The notes under the pieces: generated by a model
What the model was told of the DNA's origin: nothing
The model's database searches: none
The model's input: only the letters and a program-made list of their open reading frames with translations
Translations under genes and position numbers: made by a program
Shown: piece after piece, positions 23,392-34,182 of the stretch
Numbering within the stretch: position 1 is the stretch's first letter
Layout of the letters: each line of letters starts with the position of its first letter
Assembly (NCBI RefSeq): GCF_024586455.1
Contig: NC_065922.1
Coordinates: forward strand, 16,426,089 to 16,490,088
DNA from: Bactrocera neohumeralis
Taxonomy: Eukaryota; Arthropoda; Insecta; Diptera; Tephritidae
Reading direction: 5' to 3'
DNA: 64,000 bases

Positions 23392-24925
23392 CTAAAAAAT
23401 TTCTAAATTTTTCGGACACTATGTTTTTGACGCCGAATATTTATCAACTTTATTTCAAAATTGTAATTTGGGTTTCAAAACTTCACTCAATCGGTTAATA
23501 GACATCACCGGCAACTCATGTTGCAAAAGTCATGTTTTCGTTGCACCTCCTGCGCAATTTCGACACAAGGCCACATCATCAATCAAAGTTTTTCATAGAC
23601 AATATGTTAAACATATGAGCGCAGATAACACTCAACATGGAGAAAATATTATTAAAAATCAACGCACAATAAGCGCAAATGACAGCGCCTGCGCACAATG
23701 ACAGCGCAACGCGCGCAATCGCGATCAACGCGTCAACTCATAAAACTTGAGAAATAGGCAGTGAAAACCGCAAACATAGCGAAGCCATAACATCCGCGCT
23801 TGCACTCAAGCTCCGCTTTACCAGGCGTAATTTAACGCAGCGCCGACGAGCGCTGACCGCGTTATTTTCGCCCATACATTCCAGCACAATTTCGCACTCC
23901 CGCAGCATTTTTGACATTTGCTAACGATCTGCGCGTGTCAAAACAGCCGTTTATTTCTCCTGCGCTCCGCTTTCGAATGCTGTCTTTGCGTTGCGCTAAA
24001 TGTTGTCGTTTACATGAGGCGCGCGCGCGTTAACGCGTCGCCGTCAGCGCAGCGCACATTCCACACGGCAAACGCCTGTGCGACACAAGCGGAATTTTGC
24101 ATTTCAGTCCATTTGCGTTAGGAATTTAAGTTTCTGTGTTGCAACAACATATCCAAAATATATTTGTGGCACATTGGGCATGCTGTGTGCGTTGTCATTA
24201 CTCAAAACATTCATTTGTCTGTCTGACTGTCGCACACTTTTTTCGCGCACGTGTTTGTTGCTGTGCGCACCGCGGCGCGCTCCACTTAGTTTGCATGCTT
24301 ACACTGGTGCTTTCACAGCTAACGCGCTACAGATTTTACTGTAGAGCGCGAATCGCGTTATGCGCACGGCACTCGGCGCATGTCTGCATAGTTCCACAAT
24401 GCAATGAATAGTTTTTCCAGGTGACCAAATCAATTTTTGATTGTGTCAAAGCAGCTTTCATCTGACTGACCGCGCGCACACACAGTTGTACATACTCACG
24501 CTACTTCCTTGCTTCATTTTTCCTCGTTGCTATTTCTCCGCGTTGTATACTGCTTACAACAAGATTTATGCGCACTTGCAACACAAATGCCTGCGCACAT
24601 TTGTAACTGACCGTCAGCCCGTCAGCTGCTGGCTGCGCGTGCATTGTGTGTCATTATATGCGCTGCAGCGCCCCTCTACCGTTGTCGCGGTACGCGCTTG
24701 ACATGCAAAGCGCTTCAAAGCACACACACACACTCACGTATACAAAATACAATTACTGCGTTGTGGAATTTGTTCGCCTGCCGACTGCCGCCTGGCCACC
24801 GCTGTGCGCGCTACGAACGCAACTGCATGCAAGCGCGTCTCAGCTGGTTAAATAGGTCCATACTAAGCTGCAGCTAAGTGAAGTTGCACTTGGCGTTTCT
24901 GTTGTCCAGTTGGTTACACCTACGC
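23392..24925. other. CpG/GCGC-rich intron-like DNA
   Basis: About 23690-24900 is the densest GCGC/CGCG region of the window ('ggcgcgcgcgcg', 'acgcgtcgccg', 'gcgcagcgca'), ending in CA microsatellites near 24720-24740. Several short plus-strand frames overlap but none has protein-like composition or a domain. It may be a regulatory or methylation-free GC island; nothing in it proves a promoter. Confidence 0.35.
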
Positions 24926-24929
24926 AATT

Positions 24930-25185
24930 GTGTTTACCATTGTTGTCGTTGGCGTTGTGTTGCACTTGCTAGCCGCGTTGTTGCTGCTATTGTTGCATTT
25001 AGTCTTTGTTGTCATTGTTGTGCTTGTTAGACTCGTGTCATTCGTGTTGCTTCATTTGTTGTTACTGCTGTTGCATTGTACGTTTCTGGCATTTAGAATG
25101 GCCACCGTTGATTTTCCTACACACACACACACTACACACAACAACAACAACAACAACAACAACAGCAACAATAACGTAAAGTAAC
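24930..25185. repeat. TTG-rich tract, (AC)n and (AAC)n microsatellites
   Basis: TTG/GTT-rich DNA (24930-25080), then (AC)n at about 25119-25140 and (AAC)n at about 25140-25172. The Leu/Val-rich open frame across it is repeat translation. Confidence 0.85.
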
Positions 25186-25728
25186 CTCTTAAATTTAGCT
25201 GAAATTCAGTTTCGGTTAGGCCTTCCGCAATCTGCCGTTGTCTGTGGCAACAAGTAGTAGGTGATTAGAAAGCATGCGGCGTACGAGTACGTCGGTACGT
25301 CGCAACCACCTACGCATGTTATTCTAGTTAAGTAGTGATTGGTGTTAGGCTAAAATTTCATTCAAACTAAAAAAAAAAATAACAAAAAAAACAAACACAT
25401 CGAGCATCTCAAGTGTGCCTTACATCCTGCATTTGGAGTTTGGTGCCACTGGGAGTGCCACAAATGAATGCCTAATGAGCTTTGACCCATCCCAATTTGG
25501 TGCCGCAAAAGTTGTGCATTGCTCGCAATATTTATTTCCAAGCATTGCGTATTAGGGAACGACGAAAAATGGGGCGGATTATGTGGGAAAATGAAGACTA
25601 ATGGCTTGTTTGTGCTACGCAAGTAGTTTATGGCAAGAAATATGTATCTATATTCCAACATTTTTCTTAAAACTATAAAGTACTGTATATAGTATATTGT
25701 CTTATTTAAGTTCAGGTGACACCGAACA
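25186..25728. other. Unassigned DNA
   Basis: No gene or element is recognised. It contains an A9/A8 run near 25370-25390. The minus-strand 99-codon frame (25661-25362) has partly balanced composition but matches nothing I know. Confidence 0.35.
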
Positions 25729-26749
25729 TTTTATACTCTCGCATAATAAAGTGATAATCGAGATTTCATTATCCGTCATTTACATATTTTTCAAATACCG
25801 TATTTGTGTAAAGTTTTATTCCGCTATCATCATTGGTTCCTAATGTATATATTATACAGAGAAGGCATCAGATGAAATACAAAATAGCGTTATATTGGAA
25901 GAAGGCGTGGTTGAGAACCGATTTCACCCATATTTCGTACATGTCATCAGGGTGTTAAGAAAATACTTATACCGAATTTCATTGAAATCGGTCTAGTAGT
26001 TCCTGCGATACGGTTTTTGGTCCATAAGTGGGCGACGCCACGCCCATTTTAAATTTTTAAAAAAAGCCTGGGTGCAGCTTCCATCTGCCATTTCTTCCGT
26101 AAAATTTAGTGTTTCTGACGTTTTTTGTTAGTCGGTTAACGCACTTTTAGTGATTTTCAACATAACCTTTGTATGGGAGGTGGGCGTGGTTATTATCCGA
26201 TTTCTTCCATTTTTGAACTGTATATGGAAATGCCTGAAGGAAACGACTCTATAGAGTTTAGTTGACATAGCTATAGTAGTTTCCGAGATACGTGCAAAAA
26301 ACTTAGTAGGGGGCGGGGCCACGCCCACTTTTCCAAAAAAATTACGTTAAAATATGCCCCTCCCTAATGCGATCCTTTGTGCCAAATTTCACTTTAATAT
26401 CTTTATTTATGGCTTAGTTATGACACTTTATAGGTTTTCGGTTTTCGCCATTGTGTGGGCGTGGCAGTGGGCCGATTTTGCCCATCTTCGAACTTAACCT
26501 TCTTATGGAGGCAAGAAATACGTGTACGAAGTTTCATCATGATATCTCAATTTTTACTCAAGTTACAGCTTGCACGGGCGGACGGACAGACGGACAGACA
26601 GACATCCGGATTTCAACTCTACTCGTCATCCTGATCACTTTGGTATATATAACCCTATATCTGATTATTTTAGTTTTAGGACTTACAAACAACCGTTATG
26701 TGAACAAAACTATAATACTCTCCTTAACAACTTAGTTGCGAGAATAAAA
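25729..26749. mobile_element. Non-autonomous element with TIRs and ~270-bp inner repeats
   Basis: About 1 kb bounded by TTTTATACTCTCGCA (25729-25743) and, inverted, TGCGAGAATAAAA (26737-26749), a terminal inverted repeat with a 2-base gap. Inside, the block 'ggcgtgg ... ccgattt ... cccat' recurs at 25914, 26183 and 26458 (offsets 269 and 275). Each time it is followed by a 'agtttcat ... gatatc/gatacg' block, and twice by 'gccacgccca', which is complementary to the block start. Near 26575-26605 is the 'gacggacagacggacagacagacat' motif that I know from an abundant fly repeat. No transposase is encoded. By structure it is a MITE-like element of unknown superfamily, probably moved by an unlinked transposase. 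Confidence 0.7.
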
Positions 26750-26759
26750 AAAAAATAAA

Positions 26760-27525
26760 TGTGGGTAGTAAAATTGTCTGGAAATCTCAAGCCTATGTTG
26801 AAATGAAAGAAGATCTAATGCACTCATACGAATATCGTTTTGCTGTATTATAAACAATTGCAACATCTGCTAATTGACTGCGCAGCAGTCTGCAGACGCA
26901 GGTTAAAACCCCTTGGATCCATGTTTCCAAATAGAGATTACATCGCTTCTCTAGCACCCAGCAGAATATTGGACGTTATCAATATGCTGGCGCTAGGTGA
27001 GTCTTTGTGATTTAGGAGAGGGTATAATAGACTTAAAGTCGCGGTGCATTCCCCGTTTATCAATCATTCAATCAAGAGTTTGCAATATATCAAATAACTC
27101 ATATCTAAAAAAATCAGATTGAGACGTAATTGTCTGTGAAGGTCTGAAGACTTACCTAATGTGTTCATAATCATGTTCATGCGGTCATATAAAGAACTCC
27201 ATTGAGCTCTTCAGCCATATAGAATCTTTTCAAAACTGAAAGTGAGCGAGAGGTTTTTTCATTGCAAAGTTAGAGAACCGACTCTGATATCAATACAAAC
27301 TGCTTCTGAAGTAGAGAGCCAAACACACTCTGAGTATCCTAATAAACTTCATAGATTAAACAAAGTAAAAATGTTGAAGAGCTCAAGTGGAATGTCTGAA
27401 AGTTAATATCGTTCTAGAAGGGTTTAGAAATTTGTTGAATATGCTATGAGCAGCCTAAGGCGCTATCTAGCTAATAGTTTTATAATTCCTTCTTTAAGCA
27501 ACATCGTATTATTAATCCACAGTTA
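26760..27525. other. Unassigned DNA
   Basis: About 770 bp of mixed sequence without a recognised gene, repeat or element. Confidence 0.35.
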
Positions 27526-27529
27526 TACA

Positions 27530-27965
27530 TTGTGACAAAAAAGTATGTCGTCGCCTTCATGGAAATCCCCACCAGATGTAAGTGTATTGTGCTAACGATT
27601 TATCCAGTTCTCGAAACACTTTTCAAAAGCACTTTTTGGATAGACTTCAGCTCCTTTACGTATTTTCGGGACGAGTCTAACAAGAACGCGTTTCATACCC
27701 AAAATATCCACCAAAATCATTTCAACAGTCTCGCGAGGCTCTCTTACTTTCTCTGAAACACTTGTCTGACGATTTTAATCTCATATCCTTCACTTATTTT
27801 AAATTTCGATCAGTTGAGGAGGTCGAAGGTCGTTCAGAACGAGGGATGTCTTCAATGATCTTTCGACCGTCTTTGGAGGCTTTGTACCACTCGTAGACTG
27901 AATCACCGTTCGATAAAACTGAATCACCGGAATCCTTTTCAAACTTTCGAAAGGAATCCGCACAC
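27530..27965 (-). pseudogene. Mariner-family remnant, large internal deletion
   Basis: Read on the minus strand from about 27960. An N-terminal segment contains pieces of the helix-turn-helix region ('SVYEWYKA' near 27905, then 'IIEDIPRSERPSTSSTDR' near 27860-27810 in a shifted frame). 'VEMILVDILGMKRVLVRLVPK' then covers the second HTH helix and the linker (27664-27725). The frame passes directly to the transposase C-terminus: 'SAFEKCFENWINR' near 27645-27600 and a 'GDFHEGDD' tail near 27545. The whole DDE catalytic domain, about 600-700 bp, is gone. A 41-base stretch (27682-27722) is identical, in opposite orientation, to 34312-34352 in the next mariner copy, so both belong to one subfamily. 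It lies beside a tRNA-like stretch at 27990-28045. Confidence 0.82.
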
Positions 27966-27989
27966 GAAATTTGAAGCTTTAAAAATGTT

Positions 27990-28045
27990 TGGGTTTGAAC
28001 CTACGACCTGTTGGCTGGTGGTCACATACCAACTTAGTTATTTTG
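27990..28045 (-). pseudogene. tRNA-like sequence (A box and B box), degenerate
   Basis: On the minus strand the order is 'TAACTAAGTTGGTA' (close to the pol III A box TRGYNNARNNGG, one mismatch), an anticodon-arm-sized stretch with GACC...GGTC ends, then 'AGGTCGTAGGTTCAAACCC'. That last part has the B box GGTTCRANNCC and the T loop TTCAAAC. Pairing is poor: the T stem keeps three of five pairs and no acceptor stem is visible. It is therefore a tRNA pseudogene or the head of a tRNA-derived SINE rather than a working tRNA. It sits just upstream of the mariner remnant on the same strand. Confidence 0.45.
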
Positions 28046-29826
28046 TTTCTGAAGTTTTGTGCACTTTAGCTCTTTGCAAGGATTTCTCGAATCTTGCTTT
28101 GAGTTTTTGGTTTGGTGATATCATCGCTAAGCAGAAAGCTGTTAAAAAGTCATCCTACAAATATTGTGAAATACAAAGAAATCCCCGGCTTTTAAAAGAT
28201 TTTCATTATAAGCACCAATACACAATACTTTATTGCACAAGCGGTTCTATGAAGGGACATCACAGGTGAGAAACCACCTAGAACTTTAAACTGGAACGCA
28301 GCTGCTATTACACACATTATACCGTTATAGTGTACAAGAAATGAAAATTTTGCATAAACTAAAATGGCACACAACAACAATAAAACCAAAGAAAAGTCAA
28401 CTACTTAAACATATCAAAACAACGGCTATATTTGTGGTGACTTACATTCACCGCAAGCCATTTGTGGCAAGCGACACATATGAACGACACAAATATGTAA
28501 GTGAACGTTTTGCGCTACCGTTGATAACGGTAAAATGGCGCATATTTTATGCAGGCGAAAAAGTAGACAAATATGCAGACACACATACACATACAAATAT
28601 AGAAGTTAATATACATGTGTGTGTGTGCGTCTGTATGTATTGATGCAGGGTTACCATTCCCAAACAGCAGCGGCTACAACAATGTTTCTACATAGATAAC
28701 GCGCAACAGTAGCTGCAACACGCATGCCACAAATGCCAAAGCACAACAGCAACAACAACAACCACATGGTCTGCATGAAAATTGAAGGAGAAAAATTGTG
28801 CGCGTGCCCAAAAACAAATAATGGCAACAATGCAAATTACGAGACACATTAGCTGGTAAAAAGGCAACAATAGCCGCAGCAGCAGTCATGCAACAAGACA
28901 GCAGCACAGAAATTAACATTGCCACGCTGTCTCAGGCCGTTGCATACGCGCGTATATGGCAACAAATACGAAAAAGACACGCATCCAAAAAGAAGCAGCC
29001 GCAAAATCATACAAAGTCGTAGGAAAAACAACAACAGTGAAGCAACGAAAAAAGCAGTGGTGTCCATGCAACAGCAACGCCAGCATGTTGACATGCTAAA
29101 TCCGCATTTCACTGCACCAAAACAGCGAAACAGTTGCCAAACATTACACATGCTGCCATCTAATTGTTTACAAGGCAAGGAATTCGGCCACTTCGGCCGA
29201 GCGGAGGTGAGCGTAGCCGCGCTGAGCTGAGCTTAGCGTTTGCCACAAGACACCACGCAGCTGTGCAGCGTTCCCTTCGCGACGACAGACGCGCATTTAG
29301 TGCCAAATTCAATTGAAATGGACATGCGTCGCGAAACGTGGCAAGGATGCCAAAAGCAGCGTAGACAGCGACATTGCAACAGCTGCCGAAGCGGTGACTG
29401 GTGCGAAGGTAGTGAGAAGATAAAAAGAAGCAGAAACAATTGGCAGGGATTTTCATTTCGTAGGTGTATGCAGCGTGGAGGTTAAAAAGACATATATGAA
29501 TATTAGCGTGGTTCTTAAAAAAATTTTATACAGCAGCAATCTTGTTAGATCGAAGGTATCTTATATATGTATGTATCCTACTCGATACCCCACACGATAG
29601 CCCTTATAAAGATCTGACTGGGGACATGAATAAGCATTAGTATTCTCTACAGACCCTTCATTTTTAAAATAAAAAAATTTATAATTTATTTGAAAAAAGA
29701 GTGTGCCGGTAGATGGCGCTGTAGTCGGAATACTTTCTTTTTCCTATGTACCTGATATTTCAAAATAGATAGGTAAGGTAGTAAGGTCACAAAGAAGGGA
29801 TGAATCGGATACAAAACCGTAACATA
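28046..29826. other. Intron-like DNA with CAA/GCAACA words
   Basis: No gene is supported. From about 28340 to 29480 the sequence again carries 'caacaacaac', 'tgcaaca' and 'ttgccaca' words, with a CA microsatellite near 28578-28630. Open frames on both strands overlap heavily and are Cys/Arg-rich. After 29490 the word style changes toward the transposon that follows. Confidence 0.4.
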
Positions 29827-30510
29827 ATTTTTCAATAGGGGCGCTACAAAAGTAGACCGATAGGGACAGCAAACGGCACCATATTTTTTCTCGCTCTTTT
29901 CACATTTCTCTTCAGTGTGGTTTGCCATTTCATCATGGGAAGATATACGATCCAACAACGAGTCGAAATTATTAAAATTTATTACCGAAAATCGGAGTCA
30001 GTAAACTCAACTCTAAGAATGCTACGTCTAATTTATGGTCTTCTCAATCATCCTGTTAGATCAACAATTGTGCGTCTATTGGAAAAATTTGAATCTACAG
30101 GCACAGTACAAAACGTTCACGTTCCAGTGAGACAAAGAAGTGCTCGCAGTGTCGAGAATGTTGCTGTCGCTAGCGCATCAATTGTGGAAGGCCCAACTCA
30201 GTCTCTCAGTCTGGGCATCTCTGAGACGTCTTTGTGGCAAATTTTGCGAAAAGATCTTGGCCAACATCCTTAAAAGATCAGATTGACGCAAGAACTGAAG
30301 CCGCTTGACCACCAGAATCGTCCTATGTTCATGAGCAACAACTTGAAAATGATCCGTTTTTTCATCGAAAAATCATCTTCAGCGATAAGGCTGAATGGTT
30401 TCGTCAATAAGCAAAATATGCGTTTTTGGTCAGTCAGCAATCCACACGTACTTTATGAGTTACCATTGCATCCCGAAAAAAATTACGGTTTGGTGAAGTT
30501 TCTGGGCAAA
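29827..30510 (+). pseudogene. Tc1/mariner-type transposon, DUF4817-like transposase 5' half
   Basis: The element starts with a terminal repeat 'tttttcaataggggcgctacaaaag' (29828-29852). A transposase frame begins at ATG 29935 ('MGRYTIQQRVEIIKIYYRKS'). Residues 1-110 form the N-terminal helix-turn-helix region of the DUF4817 kind, with the diagnostic 'VRQRSARSVENVA' and 'TSLWQILRKDLG' blocks. At 30271 a TAA replaces the expected aromatic residue in the 'HPxKIxLTQELKP' block, and the same frame then continues. A frameshift lies before 30365, where 'FHRKIIFSD' (first catalytic Asp) is read in another frame. A small deletion returns to the first frame at 'LNGFVNKQNMRFWS', followed by 'LHPEKN' near 30470 and a shifted 'ITVW' near 30483. 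The remaining DDE domain and right end are missing. It is inactive. Confidence 0.85.
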
Positions 30511-31330
30511 CATCTAGAAAGTCGGGGAGGAAATATATGTAGTTTCGGTATATACTAACTATTAAAAAATTTCGTGTAATGGAATGAATTTCTTAAGGCT
30601 ACCATGCCATGCTTCCATCTTCCCACTGGAGTGTCCATAGGCAATGTGAAATGGTGATTAAGGCGAAGAGTATAAAGAAAGAAAGTAGACAATGACGCGG
30701 CATTACTGCAGTTAACGTAGCAAGGTCGTGAAGAAGTGATAAATCCAATACAGTACCGATATAAATAAAGCCCAAACTGAAAATAAAGATTGGGGAACCG
30801 AAATTTAACTGAAGCCACATCGCAGGGTTTAAAGAAAATAACAAAATTAGATCAAGAAAGATCGAAATTACGGCCGCAAATCGTGGTAATGGTCATAGTA
30901 GGGACATGGAGGAGACAAAAGAAACGGAAACTTATATCAAAACTGTATTTTAAAAGGAAACGAACTAGCAATTCTTGATTCCGCACAAAATTTACGTCAG
31001 AACAATAGAACCGAGTCTCATAAATTTGCAACAAGTTAACGTCTTGAGCGAGTTTTTGCTCCAAAATATGAAATCTACGAAAATTATCAACACAAACAAT
31101 GAAGCTGTATTCGTGGAAAGATTTAGTTAACAGAGTTTATAAAGTCACGTGAGAAACGCTTGCTAATCAGCGAGTTATAGTGTGCTTACCTCGGAACATA
31201 TATATTTTCAATCCGACAGACTTCAGTTTTGACGCTGCTGCCAAGGTATTATTTGTTATGTATTCGAACTTACAGATCCGAGGTCTTAACTGAACTCTTC
31301 TGAATCATAATCTTCAGATAAAAATTTTGA
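30511..31330. other. Unassigned DNA downstream of the transposon
   Basis: No gene is recognised. A stretch at about 30715-30770 resembles 29776-29830, just before the transposon's left end, at roughly 70% identity by eye and in the same orientation. The two could be flanking direct repeats of a larger composite insertion. Confidence 0.35.
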
Positions 31331-32190
31331 GGACTAAAGTCTGAGGCTTAGAATACCTATAAATGCCGTTCGTCAAAACCTCCTTTAGCTATAAAGGCCA
31401 ACTATGTATAATTTCTGACTTTGATGACAATCAAAAACAACAACAACAACTTTCATTTCATGAACAACAAGCTACACCAATAAAATCATTCAACACTCTT
31501 CCGCTGCAACTGGAGCAATCGAGCGAAATTGGAGCTCAAACGCGGCAGTAACGAGCTGCCAAGTGTTGTGGCAAATGCGAAGAATTCGAAAAAGACTATG
31601 TAGTAAAAGAACAACAAACGGAAATCTCTACGTGTACGCTGTTATGTTGTATGCCGCACAATAAAAGACGCAGCAGCAACAACACAATGCCGGCGTTGCA
31701 CGGAAAAGTGTAGTGAAACAATTGGTGAAGGCATTTTTTGGCATAACTGACAAGCGGCGGCTTGCATGCAACAACAATAGTAACAACTATTGAAAGCACA
31801 ACAACAACAATAATAGTAGTAACAGCGGCTATAACCGTGGCTATAAAAAATCAAAACAACACAGCTTGCAACCAAACTTTGCCACATATCGGTTGAGTGC
31901 CAATAAAAGCAGCGGCAAATGGCACTAACAACAACAACAGCACTTGGTAGAATACATACTGTTGGAAGAGCTAACCGCAAGCGCTCAAGTGTTGCCAGCT
32001 TCTGTGGTAGCCGCCAACTGCAACGCCAGCCAGCCAAGCCGCGGAGGCCGGCACACAGTAGCCGTCCGGCGTGACTGAATGACTGACTAAGTGGCGGGCG
32101 GACGGACGGACTGGACCAGGCAGCGGCAGCGTTGGTGGCGTCTGTTGCTGCTCTTCCTACTGTGTTATTGCCACTGCCACCACCGCCGAC
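31331..32190. other. CAA-rich, increasingly GC-rich DNA
   Basis: CAACAA runs near 31435-31450, 31675-31685, 31798-31812 and 31925-31940. From about 32000 the DNA becomes GC-rich with 'ggcggacggacggac', 'gcagcggcagcg' and 'gccactgccaccaccgccg', the style of a fly 5'-leader or promoter-proximal region. No TATA or initiator motif is clear. Confidence 0.35.
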
Positions 32191-32196
32191 TTGACG

Positions 32197-32352
32197 ATGT
32201 CAGTTTACGATCAGCTGGCCTACCGTAAGCGGCAAGCGGCGTCGTCGGTCAGCACAGCCGGCAGCTGGCATTCGCTTTTATTGCTCGTGAATGTGCGCTG
32301 CCGTGGCCGTGTGCCACCTTTGCTGCCGTGTTGCCGTTTTCGTAGGTGCTAT
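32197..32352 (+). other. Candidate first coding exon (speculative)
   Basis: ATG at 32197 in the context 'gacgATGtc' follows a GC-rich leader-like stretch and opens a 51-codon frame starting 'MSVYDQLAYRKRQAASSVST'. The first dozen residues look like ordinary protein. A GTAAGC at 32225-32230 could serve as a splice donor after nine codons, though the two bases before it (CC) are poor. Beyond it the frame becomes Cys/Arg/Leu-rich, as expected if the rest is intron. I do not recognise the protein. A plus-strand gene would agree with the recursive-splice motif at 54.2 kb. Chance remains quite possible. Confidence 0.2.
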
Positions 32353-32399
32353 TAATGTTTGGAATGTTTTTGGTGCCGCAATATCGACAACGGCATTGG

Positions 32400-32700
32400 C
32401 ATCCGCATCAACATCAACATCACATCGACAAGAGAGCAATAACAACAAATATAGCAATAAGAGCAAAAGCTGCTACAACAAAAAAAGAGACAGCAAAGCA
32501 GTCATTTTCTGCAACAACAACAAGAGAAATAGTTGCAACAATAATCAGAGCAACAGCAACAACAAACGCAATAACAATAAGTACAACAACAACAAGATTT
32601 GCAAAAACAATATTGGTGCTATCAACGTGGATATCGACACCGCTGCAATTGAAAAGCAACACTGCGACAACAACCAAGTAGTACAACAACAACAACGCTA
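32400..32700. repeat. CAA/AAC-rich imperfect trinucleotide repeat
   Basis: Dense CAA/AAC/AAT triplets over 300 bp. Translated on the plus strand they give Asn/Ser/Lys-rich (32291-32701) or Thr/Ala-rich (32346-32681) open frames; antisense gives Val/Leu. Fly proteins can carry poly-Asn, but three long frames open at once in one repeat argue that none is selected as coding. Confidence 0.6.
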
Positions 32701-34182
32701 AAATAGTAACCGAAATAAGAGCAGCGCACAGTTGCATGCCACATATACCATATACGTATATACTTGCTCATTTTTATTTGCATGTGGCAGCTTGTTGTTG
32801 TTGCTTTAGCTGTTTGTGTTGTTGCCGCTGCTAGGTACTATAACGAATTTCATTTGGTAATCATGGCCTAACACGAAAATGCATTAACCAAAAATTGCGC
32901 TCATAAATTTGCCAAGCAACAACACGCGCCAGACAACAGCAACAACAACTATGACGACGAGGCATTGCCTGCTGCCAATAAGCGGATGAGAGGTCGTTGG
33001 AGGCGTTACAGCGGTGACGTGTGCAACTGTGCAACTGTTAAATTGTAGGCTGCGTTGTATTGACTTTTCTAATTTTCTTGCGGCTCCGTGCCTCCAATTG
33101 CGCCCATACACATATACTTGCATATACATATATACATATGTGTGTGTGTGTTTCGTGTTGCAACATTATTTGGCGCTTTTCTGTTGTTGGTTTTGTTAGA
33201 TTTGGGTTACGCATCGGCATGCTAATCAACTGTTGATGATGGAGGCGTCACTCCAAGTGGAGCAGTGATTGCATTTAACTGTATTTGCGTTTTTGTTTTT
33301 GCATATCCGTGTCTGTTACGTGTATTCCTATTCGAAATTACTTCATTTTGCGTGGCAAGGAAGTAAATTAAGCGATAATCAGTATTTAGTGCTTGGCTAT
33401 CCAGCTAATGATCAATAAATTTGACTTTTTATTGACAGCGTTGCACGGAATTTTGTAAAATATTGTTCGTTAAGACAGCCAGCGATTGATGAGGCTCTCG
33501 CTTAGTGTGCTTGCAGCTAATTAGAATGAAAAAGCACTAATGAAAATCCTTCTAGCTCTTTATATGAGTGTTTGACCTTTTGAAATTTTTATTTCAAAGA
33601 TCTTACTTTATCTATTTTAACTAAATATTACTTTTTTTGCATTTGTATATCGATTTTTTGGATTTGATGCTAAATTTTTCATATCTTTTTAAAAGAAAAC
33701 TTATAAAATTTAAAAATATTTCTTTAAATTTTAACCTTTAAATGTAGCTTTATTCAATGGAAGCATTGGAATCAATAATTAGTAGCGATTAGTGAATAGC
33801 GATTCGAACACACTATGCTATAGTAAAGCAGACTGGTGGCCCTTCCAATGCAATCCTCCGTCAACTTGTCCTCTGACACATGCGGAGTTGTATTGTGTTC
33901 GCATTGGTGGAGAAATGCATACTTCTTTAAGTAGCCTTACTTACGTTTTGTGCCATTTTTATACTCTTAACGGAGTATATTGAAGTTACACCCTAAAGAA
34001 AATGTCAAAAACTCTAGAAAGTGTTCCCGAGTAGTATAAGGATAAAAAATTGCTCCTTACTCATTTTAAGTTGCAAAGTAACTTCAAAAAAAGTTTCCCT
34101 TGTTAATAAAATCTAAATTATGATAATTAAGTGTCTTGGAAATAGCTTTCGATATTAAAGAACTATCATCAGCATTTCAAAG
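32701..34182. other. Intron-like DNA, then unassigned AT-rich DNA
   Basis: No gene. TTG/CAA words and a TG microsatellite lie near 33108-33152. From 33540 the sequence is plain AT-rich. At 33956-33980 'ttttatactc ... gagtat' forms a 7-bp-arm hairpin whose left arm equals the first 10 bases of the 25.7-kb element's terminus, possibly an isolated end of a related repeat. Confidence 0.35.

Noticed and set aside
24930..25184. Leu/Val-rich frame ending in poly-Asn
   Set aside because: It is a translation of TTG, CA and AAC microsatellites.
31800..32040. CpG island promoter
   Set aside because: Flies lack vertebrate-type CpG islands. The GC content alone does not show a promoter.
32291..32737. 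Asn/Thr-rich and antisense Val-rich frames
   Set aside because: All arise from one CAA/AAC repeat read in different frames, and no frame is favoured.
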